Shown: positions 32,752 through 38,967 of the stretch, in pieces | Layout: each line of letters starts with the position of its first letter | Numbering within the stretch: the stretch's first letter is position 1 | DNA from: Lachnospiraceae bacterium | GTDB lineage: Bacteria > Bacillota > Clostridia > Lachnospirales > Lachnospiraceae | Assembly (NCBI GenBank): GCA_017553695.1 | Contig: JAFZKG010000085.1 | Coordinates: 1 to 38,967, forward strand | Length of the DNA stretch: 38,967 bases | Reading direction: 5' to 3' | The notes under the pieces: model-generated | Databases searched by the model: none | Seen by the model: the letters and a program-made list of their open reading frames with translations, nothing else | Told to the model about the DNA's origin: nothing | Position numbers and translations under genes: made by a program

Positions 32752-34176
32752 CTAAAACCGGAAGTACAGGAATGGGTTAAAACTGGAGCCTGCCAGGAAA
32801 ACTATGCAGAGGACCAGCAAAACAGTTGCAACAATAAATTTTTCGACCGTAAAGAAGGTGCTGCCGGTATAGTTTGCTTCCTTCTTCGTGATTTTCCGGA
32901 ATACATCTTTCCACGGTACACAGGCGATGGCGGCTATGATCAGCAATACAAAATACTGCTTTAAACAATAAATCGCGGTGGCATCTGTGCCGGATGCGCT
33001 GCCGATACCAAACATCGCGCCAACCTGATGGGCGCCGTCTGCCAGGGATTCATGATAAAAGAATACCCAGCCGATGATCACGATCAGAATCGTATAGAGC
33101 CATCGGATGATCTTCGGCAGTTTTTCCAGGATTTTCCCCAGGAACAGCTTTTCAATGATCAGAAGCACGCCATAATACAGACCCCAGACGATGAAGTTCC
33201 AGGCTGCGCCATGCCAGAATCCGGTCAGCATCCAGACGACGAAGATGTTCAGTATCTGGCGGGCTTTCGAACAACGGTTCCCGCCCATAGGGATATAGAC
33301 ATAATCCCGGAAGAAGGTGCTCAGGGAAATATGCCATCTGCGCCAGAAATCGGTAATGCTGATGGCTGAATATGGATATTTGAAGTTCTCCAGGAAGGTG
33401 AATCCAAACATATGCCCCATCCCAATCGCCATATCGGAATAGCCGGAGAAATCAAAATAAATCTGGAATGTATAACTGATCGCTCCTATCCATGCTGCCA
33501 GCGTGCTGATGTTTCCGGTCAATGTCAGCGTGGAAAGGATCTCGCCACAAAGATTCGCGATCAGTACTTTCTTTGCCAGGCCGATGATAAAACGGAACAA
33601 TCCGCCAAAGAATGCTTCAATGTCGATCTCGCGTTCATCCAGATATGGCTCGATATAGGTATAGTTAACGATCGGGCCGGCGATCAGCTGCGGGAAGAAG
33701 CTGATATAGAGTGCCAGTTTCAGAAGATTCTTTTGTACCGGCACGCGGTTTTTATATACATCTACTGTATATGTGATAATCTGGAATGTGTAAAAAGAAA
33801 TACCGATTGGCAGGATCTGTGCCGGAATCGATGCTCCCTTGATCCCAAAGATACTGACAAAAGTATTGGCAAGGAAGGAAAAGTATTTGAACCAAAACAG
33901 GAAACCGAGACTGAGTCCGACTCCGAGGATCATGAATAGTAGTTTCTGACCTTTTTTGTTTTTCTGCTCTGCTCGATGCATTAGAAGGCCGGCGGCGTAG
34001 TTCACAAGGATCGACAGGATCATCATGAGTACGAAGCGCGGTTCTCCCCATGCGTAAAAGATCAGAGACATGACCAGCAGAACGCAGTTCCGCCAGGTCT
34101 TATTCCTGCTGATAAAATAAAGGATGATCGTGATTGGCAGGAAAAACGCTATGAAGGTGAACGACGAAAATACCAT
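32752..34176 (-). CDS. MBOAT family O-acyltransferase (AlgI-like)
   Basis: A multi-pass MBOAT enzyme of 474 residues. It begins MVFSSFTFIAFFLPITIILY, the standard family N-terminus, and has YAWGEPRF, SFFPQLIAGPI, the motif WRRWHISLSTFFRDYVYIP and the catalytic histidine in TGFWHGAAWNFIVWG. GGAAGGAAG sits before the ATG. It is paired with the DHHW gene. It differs clearly from the other MBOAT in this window and has no carrier protein beside it, so an acetyl-type donor from the cytoplasm is plausible. Confidence 0.92.
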   Translation of the reverse strand: MVFSSFTFIAFFLPITIILYFISRNKTWRNCVLLVMSLIFYAWGEPRFVLMMILSILVNYAAGLLMHRAEQKNKKGQKLLFMILGVGLSLGFLFWFKYFSFLANTFVSIFGIKGASIPAQILPIGISFYTFQIITYTVDVYKNRVPVQKNLLKLALYISFFPQLIAGPIVNYTYIEPYLDEREIDIEAFFGGLFRFIIGLAKKVLIANLCGEILSTLTLTGNISTLAAWIGAISYTFQIYFDFSGYSDMAIGMGHMFGFTFLENFKYPYSAISITDFWRRWHISLSTFFRDYVYIPMGGNRCSKARQILNIFVVWMLTGFWHGAAWNFIVWGLYYGVLLIIEKLFLGKILEKLPKIIRWLYTILIVIIGWVFFYHESLADGAHQVGAMFGIGSASGTDATAIYCLKQYFVLLIIAAIACVPWKDVFRKITKKEANYTGSTFFTVEKFIVATVLLVLCIVFLAGSSFNPFLYFRF

Positions 34177-34189
34177 CTTTGCTTCCTTC

Positions 34190-34690
34190 CTAGAACAGTG
34201 ATACGATCCACGGTATGCCGTACGTCACAAAACTCATGATGGCTGCCGCAAGAATGATGCCGATTCCGATTGCCGGTGCAGATTTCTTAATTGGCATGCG
34301 CAATAACGATGCCAGAAGTGCGCCTGTCCATCCGCCGGTGCCCGGGAGCGGTATTCCGACGAAGAGGACAAGTCCCCAAAACCCCCATTTATCGATCCGG
34401 TCTCTTTTTTTCAGTGTCTTCTGTTCAAGCCAGTTGACAAAGCGGCCGGTCGTCTTGAACTTTTTCATCCATTTGAATATTTTTTCGATCAGAAGCAGGA
34501 TAAACGGGATCGGAATGATATTGCCAATCATGCAGATGATCAGGGCTTTCCAGTATGGGACCTGCAAAAGAGCTGCTGCTATCAAACCTCCACGTAATTC
34601 CAGGATCGGGAATAACGAGATGATGAAGATCACCAGCTCATGATTCCAGGATGCAAATGTTACAGCTATCCAATCGATGATTTTTGTCAT
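34190..34690 (-). CDS. Small multidrug-export-type membrane protein (COG2426 family)
   Basis: A membrane protein of 166 residues with about four helices, matching the Sm_multidrug_ex (PF06695/COG2426) family in length and in LFPILELRGGLIAA, GNIIPIPFI and VGIPLPGTGGWTGALLAS. Despite the family name its transport role is not established. It lies 15 bases after thrC and 13 before the MBOAT gene on the same strand. The Shine-Dalgarno (AAGGA) is distant, so coupling is possible. Confidence 0.85.
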   Translation of the reverse strand: MTKIIDWIAVTFASWNHELVIFIISLFPILELRGGLIAAALLQVPYWKALIICMIGNIIPIPFILLLIEKIFKWMKKFKTTGRFVNWLEQKTLKKRDRIDKWGFWGLVLFVGIPLPGTGGWTGALLASLLRMPIKKSAPAIGIGIILAAAIMSFVTYGIPWIVSLF

Positions 34691-34705
34691 TATTTCTGTC
34701 TGTCC

Positions 34706-36196
34706 TTATCCTTCCAGCCCTAAATATTTTCTGACGACAGATTCCATCGCGCCTGTCTCGCAGACAGTGTCATGTAATATCTTTGCGTCCATGATCTCCT
34801 TGATCGCATTCGGGATCGGAGTTCCGGACAGAGTTTCCAATTGTCCGATCAGCACGAAATCGTCTGCTGTCTGCTCTCCTTTGATTGCGCTCATAACACT
34901 TCTTGCGAATTTGTATGGGCTGGCTGTCGACACAATGACAGTCGGAGTCTGATCACCTGTCTCTTTCAGATATTTCCGATAGACACAGTTTGCCACACCG
35001 GTATGTGTGTCTGTGACATAGCCATATTGTTCAAAGGTTTCTTTTATGCCTTGCGCATTCTCCTCTTCAGACGCATACTCACCATAAAAGTCCGCCAGGA
35101 GCTCTTTCTCGCTTTCCGTGATCGTATAGGAACCTTTCTCAGAAAGTTCCTTCATGAATGCCTTACAATCTACTTCCTTTTCTCCCGTGATCAGATAAAT
35201 CAATCGCTCAAGGTTGCTTGAGATCAGGATGTCCATGGATGGAGAACTGGTCAGAATGAAGTCTCTGTTTCGGTCATAGGTGCCCGTCCGGAAGAAATCA
35301 TACAGGACTTTATTATCATTCGAGGCGCAGATCATTTTGTTGACCGGAATACCCATTCGTTTTGCGTAGTATCCGGCAAGAATGTTTCCAAAGTTACCTG
35401 TTGGCACAACAAAGTTGATCGGATCTCCTGCTTTGATCGTCCGATCTTTGACCAGACGGGAATACGCCCATACATAATATGCAATCTGCGGAACGAGTCT
35501 TCCAATGTTGATGGAATTGGCGGAAGAAAAGCGCAGACCATTATCGTTAAGCGCTTGCTTCAGATTGCTGTCATTAAACATCATTTTGACACCAGTCTGT
35601 GCATCATCAAAGTTACCTTTCACTCCAACGACAAAGGTATTCTCTCCTTTTTGGGTCACCATCTGAAGTTCCTGGATCTTGCTTACGCCGCCTTTTGGAT
35701 AAAATACAATGATCCGGGTATGCGGCACGTCTGCAAAACCTGCCAGCGCTGCTTTCCCGGTATCCCCGGATGTTGCGGTAAGGATTACGATGTCATCCGT
35801 AATCTCGTTCTTTCTGGCTGCCGTGGTCAGAAGATGCGGTAAAATGGATAACGCCATATCTTTGAAGGCAATCGTGGAACCATGAAACAGTTCCATAAAG
35901 TGGACACCGCCCACTTTTTTTACTGGTGCAATCTCTTCACAATCAAATTTAGCGTCATAGGCATGATCAATGCATGCATGCAGTTCATCGTCCGTATAAT
36001 CAGTCAGCATCAACCGCATCACTTCATATGCGGTCTGCCTGTAATCCATATCAGCGAAGTGCTCCAAAGGTATTTCTAATTGCGGAATATGGTCCGGAAC
36101 AAATAATCCGCCATCGTCAGCCAGTCCTTTCAGAATTGCCTGCGAACTTGTGACTAGTGTTCCGTCTCCACGTGTGCTTTTGTAAAAAACTTCCAT
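34706..36196 (-). CDS. thrC: Threonine synthase
   Basis: Converts O-phosphohomoserine to threonine and phosphate with PLP. At 496 residues it is a long-type threonine synthase. The N-terminal YKSTRG...DGGLFVPD stretch, the PLP-lysine motif HGSTIAFKDMALS (Lys112), ATSGDTGKAAL and the phosphate-site VPTGNFGNILAGYYA are visible. AAAGGA lies nine bases before the ATG. It is followed by the small membrane protein and the MBOAT/DHHW pair, without an evident functional link. Confidence 0.96.
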   Translation of the reverse strand: MEVFYKSTRGDGTLVTSSQAILKGLADDGGLFVPDHIPQLEIPLEHFADMDYRQTAYEVMRLMLTDYTDDELHACIDHAYDAKFDCEEIAPVKKVGGVHFMELFHGSTIAFKDMALSILPHLLTTAARKNEITDDIVILTATSGDTGKAALAGFADVPHTRIIVFYPKGGVSKIQELQMVTQKGENTFVVGVKGNFDDAQTGVKMMFNDSNLKQALNDNGLRFSSANSINIGRLVPQIAYYVWAYSRLVKDRTIKAGDPINFVVPTGNFGNILAGYYAKRMGIPVNKMICASNDNKVLYDFFRTGTYDRNRDFILTSSPSMDILISSNLERLIYLITGEKEVDCKAFMKELSEKGSYTITESEKELLADFYGEYASEEENAQGIKETFEQYGYVTDTHTGVANCVYRKYLKETGDQTPTVIVSTASPYKFARSVMSAIKGEQTADDFVLIGQLETLSGTPIPNAIKEIMDAKILHDTVCETGAMESVVRKYLGLEG

Positions 36197-36260
36197 TGTG
36201 TTTATCCTTTTTAAACAAATTGATATTGAATTCGTTTGTCCTGTTTGCTATTCAACAATA

Positions 36261-36767
36261 TTAGTGATGCTCATGATGCTCCGGAACAGCACATTCGCTA
36301 TCGATTCCCAGCAGGATCTCTAATCCATGTTTCAGTGGACTCACGACTGCAGTCAGATTCTCCACTGCTGCTTTTGGACTTCCCGGCAAAGCGATCAGCA
36401 CACTGTTATCACAGATTCCTGCACATGCCCTTGATAACCACGCACGATCTGTGATCTGGCTGCTGGCAATTCTCATTGCTTCCCCAAAACCCGGAATCAT
36501 CCTCTGGCATACTGCTTCCAATGCTTCCGGGGTAACATCTCTTTTTGAAAAACCGGTTCCACCAGTGGATACGATCAGTGGTATGTTCTGCCTGATCAGT
36601 TCTGTGAACTTTGCGCTGATTTCTTCTTTTTCATCAGGAATAATCGTTGTATAAACAACATCATATCCGTTTTCTTGAAGGAATGCGCTTACTGCCGGTC
36701 CGGATTTATCTTCCCGTAATCCCTGACTTCCTTTATCACTGATAGTCAAAACAGCTGCCTTCAACAT
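36261..36767 (-). CDS. mogA: Molybdopterin adenylyltransferase, MogA/MoaB family
   Basis: Molybdenum-cofactor biosynthesis protein of 168 residues. The family motifs ISDKGSQGLREDKSGP, VSTGGTGFSKRDVTPEA and ALPGSPKAAVENL are clear. MogA-type members adenylate molybdopterin before metal insertion. The C-terminus ends in a histidine-rich PEHHEHH, which could bind metal. GAGGTG is well placed before the ATG. It follows the interrupted modA gene by three bases, so uptake and cofactor genes form one unit. Confidence 0.9.
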   Translation of the reverse strand: MLKAAVLTISDKGSQGLREDKSGPAVSAFLQENGYDVVYTTIIPDEKEEISAKFTELIRQNIPLIVSTGGTGFSKRDVTPEALEAVCQRMIPGFGEAMRIASSQITDRAWLSRACAGICDNSVLIALPGSPKAAVENLTAVVSPLKHGLEILLGIDSECAVPEHHEHH

Positions 36768-36770
36768 TTT

Positions 36771-37712
36771 TCACCTCATCCATTTAAATCCGAAATCTTC
36801 AAAAAATCTCTTCGCGTGATCGCCCTGCAGAAATTCAAGGAAAAGTTTGGACTCTTCTTTATGTCCCGATTCCGCGAGCCGGCAAACCTTGTACACAGAT
36901 GCACTGTCATCGGTTTGATCAAGTATTCCTGCGATCCGTAATGCACGCATTTCTTCCAGATCTGTCACATAACAGAATCCTGCCTGCGCATGATGAATCT
37001 GTACTGCATTTATAACCTCTTCTGAATTACCGCATTCCTTGATTACCCGAACCCGATCAAGGAGATCAAATGTATGATCATATTGATTCAGGAGCATCTT
37101 TGCAATTCTGCCCTCTTCTGTCTGTTGACTACAGACTGTGATTGCAGAAAGGCCGTCTTTGATCCAAAGATCTGGATACAATTCATCTCATTCTTCCTGC
37201 CATCCTTCTTCGCCGTAAAGTTCCCACAAAAGATCTGTATAACGGCGATATCCTTCTGGTTCCATTTCTTCTGCGTCTGTATCGTAGTGGATGAAGAATC
37301 GATCCACAGAAATATCCTCTTCATTTTTATCCGAAACGATTATTGCCATTCTGGAGCAGATCAACGGTATCGTTTCATTTTTGTAAATCTGCCCTCCTGT
37401 ATTCAACTGATCAATAATATCTGCAGAATTCGTGATCAGGATGTCACCTGATTCACCGGTTTCAATACGTTGAAGCAACGCATCTGCATCATCAAAAACA
37501 TACTGAACCTCATACTGCTTTCCATCTGTTACCAGGAATTTATCTCCAACCAGTGGCAGGTATGTTTCCAAAGAACGATCAGCAAACACCAGGATCTTTT
37601 TCTTTTCCGTGCCTGAGTGATTACATGCACAAAAAGAAAAAATGCAGGCAAAGCATAGCATCATAACTATAAAAATATGAATATATTTACTTTTAGGCAA
37701 TTTACATTTCAT
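36771..37712 (-). pseudogene. modA: Molybdate ABC transporter substrate-binding lipoprotein (ModA-like), interrupted by one in-frame UGA
   Basis: An extracellular ModA-like binding protein of about 313 codons. The first part (37712-37188, 174 residues) has a lipoprotein signal (FSFCAC), the first lobe (ILVFADRSLETYL) and the ligand-side GDILITNSADIIDQL. It ends at a UGA (37188-37190). The same frame continues at once (37187-36771), with second-lobe features: TEEGRIAKMLLN, HHAQAGFCYVTDL and the typical end FLEFLQGDHAKRFFEDFGF. A single TGG-to-TGA change would explain it. UGA is a normal stop in other genes here. The downstream part has no ATG or ribosome site of its own. No modB/modC is adjacent. 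Confidence 0.78.
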
Positions 37713-37739
37713 ATCTTTTATAAAAATAAATTTCTAGTG

Positions 37740-37769
37740 ATAATACCACGATTTCACATATTTTTTCAA
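37740..37769 (-). promoter_or_regulatory. Promoter of the modA-mogA unit
   Basis: On the minus strand, TTGAAA (37764-37769) and TATTAT (37740-37745) are spaced 18 bases. The expected start is about 21 bases before the modA ATG. Confidence 0.55.
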
Positions 37770-37805
37770 CAGCCGTATCATAGAAGTTTGTATTTTAAAA
37801 GGTGC

Positions 37806-37842
37806 AAAAAAAAGAAAAGCCTTTCGGGATAGAAAGGCTTTT
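37806..37842 (-). terminator. Rho-independent terminator of the isocitrate dehydrogenase gene
   Basis: An 11-bp stem (37815-37825 with 37832-37842) is followed on the minus strand by a long U-rich run (37806-37814). Confidence 0.87.
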
Positions 37843-37870
37843 CAATCATTTTTATGGACGGGAAAAAAAG

Positions 37871-38967
37871 TCAGTTGAAAATGACATCTGTAAATTTGCT
37901 TTTTGAATACATCTGGGCCAATAGCTGATCATATCGCTGTTTTGTTGTACCCTCATACGGTACCTGGATGTCCAAACTGCTGGCAAAATCATCAATCATA
38001 TCATCTGTCAAAAACCTCTCTGCCTGCTCCACAATCGTGATTTTTTCGCTGATATATTTTGTGTCAAAGAAATCATTGTAGTAGGAAAACGGTACCGGAT
38101 CCTGAATCAGTTTTTCCTGCGCTTTCATCAGATAATTCTTAATGGTCTGTCTGTTATTTCCTTTAAACCCCGGCTCAACAGCTGTGCCCATATTCTCTTT
38201 AATTGCTAAGATAAACTCTTCCGTATTCAGAACTGTCACATCAGTTAATGTCGTTATGTTTGCAAGGTCTTTTGTCATTTTTCCTGATTCTATCGTCTTT
38301 TTGGTGGCATCCATCAGTCTGTCGCCAAAATCAATCAAACCTTGATTTTGATCCAGTTGTCCTCTTTTTTTCAAGGCACCGGCCCATGCAAAAATCGTTG
38401 CGACCGAATTTGTAGAAGTCTCTTCACCATTCTGATATTTGTAAAAATGACGTTGTACGGTACCATGCGCTGCTTCATATTCAAAGCAACCATCCGGGGA
38501 AACCAGAACAGAGGTCATCATCGCCAGAGCTCCAAAAGCTGAAGCAACCATATCACTCATTACATCTCCATCATAATTTTTCAGTGCCCAGATGAATCCT
38601 CCTTCGCTGCGCATTACACGTGCTACAGCATCATCGATCAAAGTATAGAAATACTTGATACCAGCTTCTTCAAACTGCTCTTTGTATTCATTGTTATAAA
38701 TGACTTCGAATGTTTCCTTGAACATCTGGTCATATATTTTTGAAATTGTATCTTTTGTCGAGAACCACAGATCCTGTTTCGTATCTAAAGCATAATTGAA
38801 ACAGCTTCTGGCAAACTTTTCGATGGAATCTTCTGTATTATACTGACACTGTATAACTCCAGGACCGGAAAAAGTAAAAATGGTTTTACGATCAAAGTTT
38901 CTGTTAAGGTCTTCAAAAAGAAATTCAGCTTTACCGGCAGCCTGAATTTCATACTCCGTCGCACTAT
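37871..38967 (-). CDS. icd: NADP-type isocitrate dehydrogenase, eukaryotic-like class (5' end beyond the window)
   Basis: Oxidises isocitrate to 2-oxoglutarate and CO2. About 365 residues are visible and the open frame runs off the right edge, so the first internal ATG (38725) is not the start. Family blocks include FTFSGPGVIQCQYNTEDSI, LWFSTKDTI, the catalytic LIDDAVARV, the metal-binding KNYDGDVMSDMVA and the cofactor loop EAAHGTVQRH, followed by TNSVATIFAWAGAL. The spacing matches the homodimeric eukaryote-like subfamily rather than the E. coli-type enzyme. It likely supplies glutamate precursor in an anaerobe. Confidence 0.93.
   Translation of the reverse strand, partial: SATEYEIQAAGKAEFLFEDLNRNFDRKTIFTFSGPGVIQCQYNTEDSIEKFARSCFNYALDTKQDLWFSTKDTISKIYDQMFKETFEVIYNNEYKEQFEEAGIKYFYTLIDDAVARVMRSEGGFIWALKNYDGDVMSDMVASAFGALAMMTSVLVSPDGCFEYEAAHGTVQRHFYKYQNGEETSTNSVATIFAWAGALKKRGQLDQNQGLIDFGDRLMDATKKTIESGKMTKDLANITTLTDVTVLNTEEFILAIKENMGTAVEPGFKGNNRQTIKNYLMKAQEKLIQDPVPFSYYNDFFDTKYISEKITIVEQAERFLTDDMIDDFASSLDIQVPYEGTTKQRYDQLLAQMYSKSKFTDVIFN

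Noticed and set aside
37188-37190. Selenocysteine at the UGA in modA
   Set aside because: Only a weak 5-bp hairpin follows, ModA proteins are not known selenoproteins, and the position would be explained by a one-base change from Trp.
38723-38725. ATG as the start of the isocitrate dehydrogenase gene
   Set aside because: The upstream frame is open to the window edge and encodes conserved IDH blocks, so this is an internal Met.

Overview
The window looks like chromosomal DNA from an anaerobic, low-to-moderate GC Clostridia, most likely a Lachnospiraceae-type gut bacterium. Supporting features are good Shine-Dalgarno sites on most genes, a fused SecDF, a Rex regulator, an EFR1 flavodoxin/ferredoxin, DUF4430 lipoproteins, a PxTGD-type sorting signal and paired MBOAT acyltransferase clusters. 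I see no IS element, phage gene, CRISPR array, tRNA or rRNA. Housekeeping runs dominate, with surface-associated accessory genes between them.

Left part (1-5.5 kb, mostly minus strand). It opens with the N-terminal part of rex behind a consensus promoter and two tandem Rex-type operators. Next come a membrane-anchored alpha/beta-hydrolase-like protein that lacks its nucleophile and a structured intergenic region. The most interesting unit follows: a cobalamin riboswitch with an intrinsic terminator, upstream of a sortase-anchored protein with an alpha-helical barrel and a DUF4430 lipoprotein. Together they resemble the two halves of animal intrinsic factor/transcobalamin. maf closes this part. 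From 5.6 to 9.2 kb a plus-strand operon encodes an HSL-type esterase, an ABC-F ATPase and a monoacylglycerol-lipase-like hydrolase.

Middle (9.3-24 kb). A small lipoprotein is followed by a Dlt-like acyl-transfer cluster (transglutaminase-like membrane protein, carrier protein, MBOAT, SGNH-like protein with a Cys at the nucleophile position). Then come secDF, a Ca2+/cation antiporter and recJ as one run, pheS-pheT, and a YihY/BrkB membrane protein that appears to be translated from a leaderless mRNA. Between that gene and pckA lies a roughly 200-nt rod-shaped RNA with its own promoter and terminator, best explained as 6S RNA.

Right part (24-39 kb). glmM, a GlmU-C-like left-handed beta-helix protein, nagB, a YfbR-type nucleotidase and pckA form a five-gene amino-sugar/central-carbon operon. 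A plus-strand pair encodes an epimerase-like NAD protein and an EFR1 protein. It converges on a second MBOAT cluster: thrC, a small membrane protein, MBOAT and a DHHW/AlgJ-like protein. Upstream lie mogA and a modA gene interrupted by one in-frame UGA. The window ends inside a eukaryotic-type NADP isocitrate dehydrogenase gene.

Functions are assigned from motifs read by eye. No database search was possible.
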